A DNA stretch of 64,000 nt from Granulosicoccus sp947495035 (GTDB taxonomy: Bacteria; Pseudomonadota; Gammaproteobacteria; Granulosicoccales; Granulosicoccaceae). This document shows positions 35,830-44,267 of this stretch, in pieces. Both the position numbers and the translations under genes were made by a program. The stretch lies in NCBI RefSeq assembly GCF_050589605.1, contig NZ_JBNGOO010000012.1; one strand, given 5' to 3'. Under the pieces are notes generated by a model. It saw only the letters and a program-made list of their open reading frames with translations. It made no database searches and was not told the DNA's origin. Positions within the stretch are counted from its first letter, which is position 1. Each line of letters opens with the position of its first letter.

Positions 35830-36426
35830 TCAGCTGATTCCGAACAGTTCGTCGAGTTCTTCGCGCAGTCCGTCGAACGGTATGGCGCCGACGTAACGCT
35901 TGACCAGTCTACCTTCCGAATCAAGCAGGTAACTGGTCGGGGTGCCCTTGATGCCGCCGAAGGCGGCGACGGCCTCTCCATTGATATCCAGCGCTACCGG
36001 AAACGGGAAATTCCAGGCCTCTGCCAACTCCAGCACATGGTTGGGTGGGTCGTAGGCCATGGCGACGGCCACCAGCTCCAGGCCCTTGTCGGCGTAGTCG
36101 CCATACAGACGAGCCATGTCCGGCATCTCCTTCACGCAGATGACACAGCTGGTCGACCAGAAATTGATCAGCAGTGGTCCCGTGGCGTCGCCAACCTTCA
36201 CGGGCTGGCCGGAGAGTGTCTTCAGGGTGAGCTCGGCAACCGAATCGTCCAGCTCGGTACGGTTGCTGCATGAGGCAAGCAATGCCATGGCCAGCAGGCA
36301 CTGGATGAGCAGTCGCCAATGAATCGACACCGTGTCTGCCAGGCTGATTCTTGCGGATGTCCGATCCGGACGTTTGCGGGGATACGGCACGATTTTCAGT
36401 CGCTGCTTGTGGATGGGGTCAATCAT
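35830..36426 (-). CDS. TlpA/ResA-like thiol-disulfide oxidoreductase lipoprotein
   Basis: A periplasmic thioredoxin-fold protein with the active site CVIC in NFWSTSCVICVKEMPD, followed by the AlkF-TSA/TlpA pattern and the cis-proline region GIKGTPTSYLLDSEG. A lipobox LLASC near residue 49-53 indicates lipid anchoring. The full reading frame starts 32 codons before the hydrophobic signal; a GTG at 36330 would give a normal lipoprotein signal (VSIHWRLLIQCLLAMALLASC without its first residue) and may be the true start. Neither start has a strong ribosome site. It is directly upstream of hemJ, suggesting a link between thiol redox or cytochrome maturation and heme supply. Confidence 0.85.
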   Translation of the reverse strand: MIDPIHKQRLKIVPYPRKRPDRTSARISLADTVSIHWRLLIQCLLAMALLASCSNRTELDDSVAELTLKTLSGQPVKVGDATGPLLINFWSTSCVICVKEMPDMARLYGDYADKGLELVAVAMAYDPPNHVLELAEAWNFPFPVALDINGEAVAAFGGIKGTPTSYLLDSEGRLVKRYVGAIPFDGLREELDELFGIS

Positions 36427-36643
36427 ACCGAGTCGTGACCTTGTTCGTCTGATTCATGCGGCAATGTGTACAGGACAACAAAACGCTAAGGAAATTCGAG
36501 GAGTGGCCGACATTTTTGATGGACGTTTCTGTTCTGACTCAAGTTTTTTCTCGGCGGGGCTTGCGTTGCCCGCTGGATCGCCAAATTCAAAACGCTTCCA
36601 CGCAGGAATGTGATGAAGCAGTCGTTAACTGGAGAATTGTTTC

Positions 36644-37147
36644 ATGAGAAGACTACTCAGCGGATTGGTGCTGAGCCTTGGCCTACTGGCAGGCACTGCG
36701 CACGCAGATGTCACCAAGCTGTATTTTGGCGCAGGGTTTGCCGACGGCAGTGTCGATGTCACCGACGGTGGTGACAAGAGCCTGGGCACCATCACGGCCA
36801 CTGTCGGTATCCAGTTACTCGACTTTGTCGGTATCGAACTTGAAGCGGGAGCCGCCTCTGATCAGAGTGGCAGCATCCTCAGCGACTCCCTGGTGAGTTA
36901 TCAGGCAGCCATGTTGCGTCTGGGCTACCGCTGGGACCGAGTCGGGGTCTATGTGCTGGGCGGCCATGCAAGACTGGATATCGACGAGGACTTCAACGAC
37001 AGCGATGCGGGTACGGCGGTGGGCTTCGGCATCAATCTGTTCGGTAACGAGACCACTGCCCTGAATCTGCATGTGCTCGATTTCGATGACGGTGCGTTCA
37101 CCACGACGACCATCGGTTTTCAGCACTACTTCGGCGGGTTCCGGTAG
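36644..37147 (+). CDS. Small outer-membrane beta-barrel protein
   Basis: A 167-residue exported protein. The signal peptide (MRRLLSGLVLSLGLLAGTAHA, cleavage after residue 21) is followed by eight or so short strands with alternating hydrophobic residues (LYFGAGFADGSVDV, ITATVGIQLLDFVGIELEAG, MLRLGYRWDRVGVYVLGG, TTTIGFQHYFGGFR). The size fits an OmpA-like 8-strand barrel. GGAG precedes the ATG. An Ig-like lipoprotein gene starts 33 bases later on the same strand, so the pair is probably co-transcribed. The function is unknown. Confidence 0.8.
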   Translation: MRRLLSGLVLSLGLLAGTAHADVTKLYFGAGFADGSVDVTDGGDKSLGTITATVGIQLLDFVGIELEAGAASDQSGSILSDSLVSYQAAMLRLGYRWDRVGVYVLGGHARLDIDEDFNDSDAGTAVGFGINLFGNETTALNLHVLDFDDGAFTTTTIGFQHYFGGFR

Positions 37148-37180
37148 GTCATGCTCATGCGCAGAAGAGAGTCTGAAAAA

Positions 37181-39139
37181 ATGGACAAGTTGAATCTGGG
37201 TGTATTGCTGCTGGCGACCAGTATCTTGCTGTCGGCCTGCGGACAACGCAATGAAGACGGCACCACTGACAGTACCGGTCAGCCGGACTTCAATACCGGT
37301 GGCGATGTCGATAACGGCACTGATGGAGATGGCGATGGCGGCAGCGCCGATGAGCTCAGTCTGCGTGTATTGAGCAATGTCAACAGCATCAATACCGGCG
37401 GCACCGATGTAGCCAACATTACAGCTCTGGTGACAGATGAGAACAACAATGCTCTGGCGGATACGCCGGTAACCTTCAGTTCGACCGGCGGTGTACTGCA
37501 GAACATCTCTGAAACTACCGATGAGAACGGCGAGGCCAGCGCCACGCTGAAGCTTCCCCAGGATTTTCAGAACCGGGACATCATCGTTACCGTCGCTTCG
37601 GGCAGCAACGATGCGGAAGTCAAGGTGACGGCACTGGGTAGCACGCTCGAGGTGACCGGGCCGGACACACTGGTTCTGGGTGACAAGGCAGAGTTGGTAC
37701 TGAGCCTGATTGCCGGTAATGGTGAGCCGATATCCAATCAGGTGATCGATGTAACCTCATCGGTCGGCAACAGCATCGAACCGTCGCTGGTCGTCACGGA
37801 CCCTGATGGACGGGTGTCCATTCTGGTCGGTTCGGACAATTCCGACGACAAGATCCGCATCAGTGCGCTGAACAGTACGGTCACCGCCACGCACAGTTTC
37901 GAAGTTGCAGAAGATGTTCTGCGCTTTGCCAGCAATACCAGTAATGCGGAATTGCCCGTGTCCCAGAACAATCGCATCGTCGTCTTCTGGAGCAGCCAGG
38001 GGTCGGTGGTGTCGGGGCGCGAGCTGCGTTTTTCCACCACTGCCGGTGAGATCGTGGGTGACTCTACGGTGTTGACGGATGCAACCGGCAAGGCGACGAT
38101 TCTGCTTCGCTCGAGCAGCGCCGGCCCTGCCAAGGTGACGGTGGAAGGTGCACAGGCCGGCAATCCCAAGACCAGTGTCGATGTGGAATTCGTGGCCACG
38201 GTGCCGGGCGATGTGTCCATAGACGCAACAACCACACGGGTGCATGCAAACGAGGCGAGCACCCTGATGGCGCTGGTTACCGATGACAATGGCAATCCGG
38301 TGAAGAATCAGACCGTGGACTTCACCAGTGTGGACCTGAAGGGCGGTCAGCTGAATCCGGCATCGGCCAAGACCAACAGTTCGGGGGTGGCCAGTGTTGC
38401 GTTTACTGCCGGTGCCAATGCCACCGAGCTGGATGACATCCTGATCGAAGCCCGTGTCAAGGGAACGGAACTGATGGATGAGCTGAATCTGACGGTGGTC
38501 GAGCGTGCTCTGAATGTGACGATTGGTACATCGAACGAAATCAACATCAAGCCGCTGGGTACCCAGTATGCATTGCCGTTCATCGTGCAGGTTGCCGATG
38601 GTAGTGGTACCCCATTGGAAGATGCCACCGTGAAACTGTCCATCCGCCCGATTCGATACACGAAGGGGTATATGGTTCTGGTCAACGAAGGTGGCTTCGA
38701 GTATGCCCCGGATATCGAGAACTGGTCGGCACATCATTGGGCCATGTTCGGTGGCAGTGTCAACTGCGACAGTGAAGATGACAATGGCAACCGTCTGCTG
38801 GACTCCGGCGAGGACTTCAACAACAACGGTTCGCTGGACCCGCAGGATCCGGCCGCGCTGGCTGCCATCGATGATGAGGACTACGCCACCATTTCCGGTG
38901 GGTCTCTGACCACGGACAAGAACGGCTCGGGGTATTTCGAGATGCTGTATCCGGCCAGTAATTCCCTGTGGTCCTATGTCGAGATAACGGCCAGGGCTGA
39001 GGCTTTGGGGGCAGAGGCGGACGATTCCTTCAGAACGACACTCCCGTTGCCAAGCTCGGAAGTGACCAAGGATGACGAGATTCCAGCCAACCATATCAGT
39101 CCGTACGGATCGGACCTGGATTGCAGCAACACCAACTGA
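37181..39139 (+). CDS. Lipoprotein with repeated bacterial Ig-like (Big_1/invasin-type) domains
   Basis: The 652-residue protein has a lipoprotein signal ending in LLSAC (lipidated Cys20), then a Gly/Asp-rich spacer (about 24-60), then four Ig-like domains of about 100 residues with recurring patterns such as TALVTDENNNALADTPVTFSS, TDENGEASATL and LVTDDNGNPVKNQTVDFTS. The C-terminal third contains an acidic calcium-loop-like segment (CDSEDDNGNRLLDSGED and FNNNGSLDPQDP), resembling EF-hand or thrombospondin-3-type loops. It is probably displayed at the cell surface or in the periplasm and may work with the adjacent barrel protein. A start 10 codons upstream is possible, but the chosen ATG begins directly at the signal peptide. 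Confidence 0.85.
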   Translation: MDKLNLGVLLLATSILLSACGQRNEDGTTDSTGQPDFNTGGDVDNGTDGDGDGGSADELSLRVLSNVNSINTGGTDVANITALVTDENNNALADTPVTFSSTGGVLQNISETTDENGEASATLKLPQDFQNRDIIVTVASGSNDAEVKVTALGSTLEVTGPDTLVLGDKAELVLSLIAGNGEPISNQVIDVTSSVGNSIEPSLVVTDPDGRVSILVGSDNSDDKIRISALNSTVTATHSFEVAEDVLRFASNTSNAELPVSQNNRIVVFWSSQGSVVSGRELRFSTTAGEIVGDSTVLTDATGKATILLRSSSAGPAKVTVEGAQAGNPKTSVDVEFVATVPGDVSIDATTTRVHANEASTLMALVTDDNGNPVKNQTVDFTSVDLKGGQLNPASAKTNSSGVASVAFTAGANATELDDILIEARVKGTELMDELNLTVVERALNVTIGTSNEINIKPLGTQYALPFIVQVADGSGTPLEDATVKLSIRPIRYTKGYMVLVNEGGFEYAPDIENWSAHHWAMFGGSVNCDSEDDNGNRLLDSGEDFNNNGSLDPQDPAALAAIDDEDYATISGGSLTTDKNGSGYFEMLYPASNSLWSYVEITARAEALGAEADDSFRTTLPLPSSEVTKDDEIPANHISPYGSDLDCSNTN

Positions 39140-39424
39140 GGGCGTGAGTCGGTTCATCGAAGTGGGCATGTCGTTCCGGGCTCCGTGTCCCGGACGGCAT
39201 GCGTCGGACTGTATGCCAGGTATCACGCATTTCGGCCCGTACCTTGCGGACGGCAAGTCTCGAACCACGGATCCCGGGTGCAGTCCGGACTACGCGTCCC
39301 GAACACATCCCATGAGGGATGATCAGTAAACTTTTCCGGATGTTAGCCGCCATCATTCTCAGAATCAGTGGTTTTGCCGAGACGGTATCAAGCGCCGATC
39401 GGTCAACAGGAAGATACAGGTACT

Positions 39425-40705
39425 ATGGTTTTCAAGAGCGATTCGAACCCAGTGACATCAGGCGCCGATGAGAGCGGGTCGGTGATATTGGCGGCGGCCG
39501 CTGCCGTGTCGCCAGTAAGCGAACTGAACGCCAGCAATCGCGAGGCCCTGTGCAAGACTGCCACCGTGGTACATGTGCAGCGCAACGACCAGATAAAGCC
39601 CGAGAACTCCCACCGCTGGCTGATGTACCTTGTTGATGGTTCCCTCAATCTGTATTCCGGCAAGGATGAGGTGGGTGTCATCAATGCCAACACAAGCGAA
39701 GCCCTGCAGCCCCTGTTTCAGGACAAGGGCGCGTACCAGAGTGCGCGAACCAGTACGGTGGCGAGAATCGTCAGATTCGGCCGCGAGCAACTGAGCATAT
39801 TGCTCAAGGAACAGCAGAAAAACGCCATCAGTGTGATGGATGTTCAGGTCGGAGAGGACGACAATGTCGTCTTTGACGATATCGTGGCGGCCATCAAGAG
39901 TCGTAACGTCACGCTGGCCAGCTCCAGGGATGCTGCCACCCGGATTCTGGCTGCCTACAAGCAGGTCGGTGGTATTCCCGAGTTGGCCGAAGTCATTCAG
40001 AGCGACCCCGGACTCGCTGTGCATATCGTGCGAGTTGCCAACAGTATTGACGCTGCCAGTTCGGATGCCACCTCCAGTATTCGCGGTGCCATCACCCGTA
40101 TGGGGGTGGAGGAAACCCAGCGCAATCTGTCGGAGCTCCTGCAACGAAATACCATGATTCCCGCCAATGAAGTGATTGGCAAACGACTGCGCAGGTACAT
40201 CCAGCGCACACGATTGTCATCGGCCATCGTTCAGGTGCTGGCCAGAGAGGTGCCGCATCTGAAGCCGGAAGTGGCCATGATGGTGGCTCTGACGGCTGAC
40301 GTGGGTGAGCTGCTGATACTGACGCATGCCAATCAGCATGCCGATCGCTTCAATGATGAAGAGCAACTGGCTGGTGTGATCGACAAGCTGCGAGTCATCG
40401 TCAGTAGCTGGTTGATCGCCGACTGGGACTTTCCGGTCGAGTTCATCGATGCCTGCCAGACTGCGCGCGACTGGTATCGCAATCATAACGGTGAAATCAC
40501 CTATACGGATCTTGTGACGGCAGCACTGCTGATCATTCAATCCGAAATGCCGGAGCCGAAGCAGAGTTCCATCCCGAGTGCCAACAATCTGTTGCTGGCT
40601 CGTCGACTGCAGCAGGCCGGTATCGACCTGACTACACCCGGTGAAATCGTCAAGGCGGCAACCGGCCGACTGGTCACGGTCGAGGCGCTGCTCAAGGCCA
40701 GCTGA
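39425..40705 (+). CDS. HDOD-domain signalling protein
   Basis: A 426-residue soluble protein. The N-terminal half (about 30-140) has a cNMP-binding-like character (RWLMYLVDGSLNLYSG), then an HDOD domain (about 175-380) with RDAATRILAAYKQVGGIPELAEVIQSDPGLAVHIVRVANS. HDOD domains are HD-fold modules usually lacking metal ligands and often acting downstream of c-di-GMP or chemotaxis systems. The chosen ATG follows AGGAAGATACAGG; a start 19 codons upstream is possible. No partner gene is adjacent, and the gene is isolated between two gene-poor gaps. Confidence 0.83.
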   Translation: MVFKSDSNPVTSGADESGSVILAAAAAVSPVSELNASNREALCKTATVVHVQRNDQIKPENSHRWLMYLVDGSLNLYSGKDEVGVINANTSEALQPLFQDKGAYQSARTSTVARIVRFGREQLSILLKEQQKNAISVMDVQVGEDDNVVFDDIVAAIKSRNVTLASSRDAATRILAAYKQVGGIPELAEVIQSDPGLAVHIVRVANSIDAASSDATSSIRGAITRMGVEETQRNLSELLQRNTMIPANEVIGKRLRRYIQRTRLSSAIVQVLAREVPHLKPEVAMMVALTADVGELLILTHANQHADRFNDEEQLAGVIDKLRVIVSSWLIADWDFPVEFIDACQTARDWYRNHNGEITYTDLVTAALLIIQSEMPEPKQSSIPSANNLLLARRLQQAGIDLTTPGEIVKAATGRLVTVEALLKAS

Positions 40706-41513
40706 AGCGCTCGATTGACAGAGGTCTTGTAGTATCGGTGTAGTGTGGCGGTGGACGATGGTCTCCGTGCTCACTTCAATACCACAGCTCCGGCACTCTT
40801 ATGTTGGTGTCGCAGGTTTGCGTGCTGTGCTGTCATCGCCAGCGTTTCAGGCTGCGGCCGGAGGCTGCGCCCAGGCGTGGTTTATATGAGGGGGCGATGT
40901 CGAACGTCGACCTGGATTGGCGTTTCCACGTAGCGCCTGACAATGTCCCGTCTGTCGAGAGTCCGCAGAGCGATGATGCCTCGCGCAGCTCCAGAGCATG
41001 CTCTGCCATACCCCGGGTCGCGCCTACTGCCGCTGGCTATTCTCCCGACTGGTTTTTCAGCCGATTGAAGTGAAAATGCCGCTGTCGGCTTGCATGCCTG
41101 CGCTTGCTTGCGTGAATGCCCCGCGACTCGAACGGGCATGATTACACCGCAGTAATGACGGTTGCCAGTACGCGGCCGGATCCCGTCAGCACTTGCTCAT
41201 CGTGGCCGCAGGAATGTCTGTGTGAACCTGATGCCGATGTCATCCCGGGGAGATAAGCACAACTCCCGCCCTGTCGCAGAGGACCGCTTCAGCGTGTGAA
41301 CTGCTCCCATGGCCGGACATATCCCCCCGCGCCTTGCAGTTCGGAAAGATTGCATGGCAACGCCTCCTTCCGGTTCCGGGAAGCCTGTTTGGCGACAGGT
41401 GTCGGCGGGATTGTCCATTTTTCAATCGTGCTGTGTCCCCGCAAGCCTGCTGTAGATTTATCTCCAACGTTTACAGCCAATCACGGCGAGAAACGATTAA
41501 AAGGGAGAACGTC
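40706..41513. other. Long stretch (808 bp) without a convincing gene
   Basis: Only short reading frames are found, on both strands, none with family similarity; the best (40897-41073) is listed separately at low confidence. No tRNA, terminator or repeat was recognised. It could hold a regulatory RNA or the promoter region of the following stress-type genes. Confidence 0.4.
40897..41073 (+). CDS. Doubtful small hypothetical protein
   Basis: A 58-codon frame beginning MSNVDLDWRFHVAPDN, with GAGGGGG a few bases before the ATG. No family, signal or membrane segment is recognised, and it may be chance. Confidence 0.2.
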   Translation: MSNVDLDWRFHVAPDNVPSVESPQSDDASRSSRACSAIPRVAPTAAGYSPDWFFSRLK

Positions 41514-41678
41514 ATGCTTAGTTGGGCAATCGCATTTTTTGTCATCGCCATTATCGCAGCTGTTCTGGGTTTTGGTGGTATCGCCGGAAGCGCTACCAGC
41601 ATCGCTCAGATTCTGTTTGTCGTATTTCTGATATTGGCCATCATTTCGTTCATTCGCGGGCGCGGTCCCAGGACATAG
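41514..41678 (+). CDS. DUF1328 small membrane protein (YtjA type)
   Basis: A 54-residue protein with two hydrophobic helices, MLSWAIAFFVIAIIAAVLGFGG and ATSIAQILFVVFLILAIIS, ending FIRGRGPRT, the classical DUF1328 pattern. AAGGGAGAAC lies just before the ATG. The function is unknown; family members are often stress-induced. It is the first of three small genes (with CsbD-like and BON-like) before a strong terminator. Confidence 0.88.
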   Translation: MLSWAIAFFVIAIIAAVLGFGGIAGSATSIAQILFVVFLILAIISFIRGRGPRT

Positions 41679-41832
41679 ACGCCAGCTGAGCAGTGAGTGA
41701 AAGAGGCTGTAGAAGCCCGGTCATATCAGTGACAGATTTGGGTTGAACCGTTGCGAAAGCTTTGCGCGCGCACGGTGCAGCAAAGACACTTTCAATTACC
41801 GAAGTCATTATTAAAAGATGGAGATCATATTC

Positions 41833-42111
41833 ATGAAGCGCATCATTGGAGCATCAATAGTTGGTCTGGCACTGCTTGGCGGTCCTGTTCTGGCTGATGA
41901 CGGTGTATGGAATCAGGTGGAAGGTAACTGGGATCAGTTCAAGGGCAATGTCCAGGAGACATGGGGTGACTTGACTGACGACGAAGTCGACCAGCTGTCA
42001 GGCAAGCGCGATCAGTTTGTCGGCATGATCAAGGAGAAATACGGAATCGCTCAGGAAGAGGCTGAGGCTCAGGTAGACAAGTGGGCTGAATCACTGGATA
42101 TGGACGGATAG
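41833..42111 (+). CDS. Exported CsbD-like protein
   Basis: A 92-residue protein. A Sec signal peptide (MKRIIGASIVGLALLGGPVLA, cleavage after residue 21) precedes a CsbD-like domain with VEGNWDQFKGNVQETWGDLTDDE and the usual end of about 60 residues. GGAG at 41820 gives proper spacing for the ATG used here; an in-frame ATG 15 bases earlier is less likely. CsbD proteins are normally cytoplasmic stress proteins, so an exported form is unusual. It probably acts in the periplasm. The function is unknown. Confidence 0.83.
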   Translation: MKRIIGASIVGLALLGGPVLADDGVWNQVEGNWDQFKGNVQETWGDLTDDEVDQLSGKRDQFVGMIKEKYGIAQEEAEAQVDKWAESLDMDG

Positions 42112-42255
42112 AAACCATCCTTTACGGATGGCGATTGCACGCCCATCCGGCATTTGCAAGTTCAGGGCTGTGACAGATCGGGATTGCAAGTCGAACAACC
42201 GAGACTGAATTCGCCCTTGTATTACCAACCACAATCAACGAAAGAGGATATATCA

Positions 42256-42564
42256 ATGAAAGTATCAAATACACTGACTGCCATCACCGCTGCCGGCATG
42301 TTGACCATGATGTCTCTCGGTAATGTAGCTCTGGCTGATGCATCCGATGCGGCCAAGGTGGAAGCTACCGAACTGCAGAGTGATATCCAGCTGCATCCCA
42401 TGCTCGGATCTTATGGTATTTCGGTGAATCCGATGGAAGACGGCACACTTGCAATTGAAGGTATTGTCGATGATCAGCAGGCTTTCGATGCACTGAACCA
42501 GCTCATCGAGGAGCGTACCGAGAGTTCCAACACGAAGATCGAGAACAACGTCGCTCGTTCGTGA
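42256..42564 (+). CDS. Exported BON-like small protein
   Basis: A 102-residue protein with a Sec signal peptide (MKVSNTLTAITAAGMLTMMSLGNVALA, cleavage after about residue 27). The mature part has a BON-like pattern: two helical segments around strands YGISVNPMEDGTLAIEGIVDD, then QAFDALNQLIEER. BON domains bind phospholipids or membranes in osmotic-stress proteins such as OsmY; the match is partial. AAAGAGGA precedes the ATG. It is the last gene before the strong terminator downstream. Confidence 0.7.
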   Translation: MKVSNTLTAITAAGMLTMMSLGNVALADASDAAKVEATELQSDIQLHPMLGSYGISVNPMEDGTLAIEGIVDDQQAFDALNQLIEERTESSNTKIENNVARS

Positions 42565-42627
42565 CCGGTTGAGTGACAGCGTTCCCCAAGTACGCTGTTC
42601 ACTCGCCATGTAGGTCTGAAGCAGGAG

Positions 42628-42654
42628 AAAGCCGGACTTGGTCCGGCTTTTTTT
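42628..42654 (+). terminator. Strong Rho-independent terminator
   Basis: A perfect 10-bp stem AAAGCCGGAC/GTCCGGCTTT with a 3-base loop, followed by a T-run. It ends the small-protein cluster on the plus strand and separates it from the convergent uxaC gene; the A-run at its left end could also act for the minus strand. Confidence 0.9.
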
Positions 42655-42700
42655 CGGCCTGGAAAAACGCCTGAAAGACTCCAGCCGTCGTTGCTGGCAA

Positions 42701-44107
42701 CTACAGGCCGTAGGCGCTCTTCGCCAGATCGTAGGTCAAGGCCTGAGCGACCTCTCCGGCATCGTCTTCACTCAATCTGCCACTGGCAACCAGTGTCCCC
42801 AAATAGGCGCAGTCGACACGTCGAGCGACATCGTGACGGGCGGGAATGGAGCAGAAGGCACGAGTATCATCGTTGAAGCCTGCAGTATTGTAGAAGCCAC
42901 AGGTCTCGGTCGTGCTTTCCCGGAAGCGGCGCATGCCTTCATAGCTGTCGAAGAACCACCAGGGTGGTCCCAGTTTCAAGGCAGGGTAGACCCCGGCCAG
43001 AGGCGCCAGCTCACGGGAAAAGGCTGTTTCGTCCAGTGTGAAAACGATGATGGTCAATTGTGGCTCCATACCCACTGCATTGAGCAGCGGCTGAAGGGCA
43101 TTGACGTAGTCGGTTCGTGTTGGAATATCGAATCCCTTGTCACGGCCAAAACGTGCCGCGACGCCGTGATTGTGATTGCGCAGTGATCCGGGATGGATCT
43201 GCATGCTCAACCCGTCATCCAGGCTCATGCGGGCCATTTCGGTCAGCATCTGTCCACGAAAGGCATCCGCTTCCTCGGCACTGCAGCGCCCGCTTGACAC
43301 CTTGTCGAACAGTCGCGTCATCTCGTCCTGACTGAAGTCTTCGGTGCGCGCCGTCGGGTGACCATGATCGGTTGCGGTAGCGCCGTGCTGTTTGAAAAAC
43401 CGGCGACGTGCACGATGGGCATCCAGATAACCGGCATACGTGCTGGTGTCGCAGTCGGTCAACAGGCCAAGCTGCCTGACATTTTCCACGAATCCGTCGA
43501 ACTCGGGGTCGGTCACGGCATCGGGTCGATAGGTCGTGATGACACGACCCTGCCAGTCCGATGCTGCGAGTGCACTGTGTGCCTCCAGCGGATCCAGGGC
43601 GCTCTCGGTCGTTGCCAGAAGCTCCATGTTGAATCGCTCGAACAGAGCGCGGGGACGAAATTCGTCGGTTGCCAGTTTCTCCGTGATCGTGTCATACATC
43701 CTGTCTGCCGTGGCGGCGTTCAGGTTCTCGGCAATACCGAATACCTGTTCGAAGGAGTGATCGATCCACAGCTGAGATGGCGTACCGCGAAAAAGATGAT
43801 AATTCTCCGCAAAGACGCGCCAGATGGCTCTGGGATCCGTTTCCACGGCGCCGCCATCAACCCGAGGGACACCCAGCGACTCGAGGCTGATTCCCTGTGA
43901 AACCAGCATGCGGAATACATAATGGTCGGGAATGACGAACAACTCTGCGGCGTTGGGGAATGCGGCATTCTCGGCAAACCATCTCGGGTCCGTATGACCA
44001 TGCGGACTGATGATGGGCAGGTCCGAAATGCGCTGGTAGAGTTCTCGTGCGATTGCCTGGCTGCGATTGTCGAGCGGGAAAAGTCTGTCCGGATCAAGCT
44101 GCGGCAT
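42701..44107 (-). CDS. uxaC: Glucuronate/galacturonate isomerase
   Basis: Converts D-glucuronate to D-fructuronate and D-galacturonate to D-tagaturonate. The ATG giving MPQLDPDRLFPLDNRSQ matches the family N-terminus and yields 468 residues. Motifs: PIISPHGHTDPRWFAEN with the metal-binding HxH, IPDHYVFRMLVSQG, DTSTYAGYLDAHRARRRFF, QIHPGSLRNHN, and TAGFNDDTRAFCSIPARHDVARR. No other hexuronate gene (uxaB, kdgK, uxuA) is adjacent; the sugar ABC genes a few kilobases away are the only possible partner. Confidence 0.96.
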   Translation of the reverse strand: MPQLDPDRLFPLDNRSQAIARELYQRISDLPIISPHGHTDPRWFAENAAFPNAAELFVIPDHYVFRMLVSQGISLESLGVPRVDGGAVETDPRAIWRVFAENYHLFRGTPSQLWIDHSFEQVFGIAENLNAATADRMYDTITEKLATDEFRPRALFERFNMELLATTESALDPLEAHSALAASDWQGRVITTYRPDAVTDPEFDGFVENVRQLGLLTDCDTSTYAGYLDAHRARRRFFKQHGATATDHGHPTARTEDFSQDEMTRLFDKVSSGRCSAEEADAFRGQMLTEMARMSLDDGLSMQIHPGSLRNHNHGVAARFGRDKGFDIPTRTDYVNALQPLLNAVGMEPQLTIIVFTLDETAFSRELAPLAGVYPALKLGPPWWFFDSYEGMRRFRESTTETCGFYNTAGFNDDTRAFCSIPARHDVARRVDCAYLGTLVASGRLSEDDAGEVAQALTYDLAKSAYGL

Positions 44108-44232
44108 GATGATCGTATGACCTGTGTCGGCGAGTGACTGGAATTCCAGCAAGATAACATGACACGGGAATGGCGCACAGTGGCCGTCAAGGCCGCAGAC
44201 GGGAGAACCAGCCGGGCCTGTTGGACCCGGAG

Positions 44233-44267
44233 GATCAGGAGGCTCGTCCGTGAGCCCGTTCCTGATC
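44233..44267 (-). terminator. Stem-loop at the end of hppD
   Basis: GATCAGGA with TCCTGATC and the inner GGCTC with GAGCC form a bulged hairpin that overlaps the hppD stop. A smaller CCGGG/CCCGG hairpin lies just beyond. There is no clear T-run. Confidence 0.45.
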
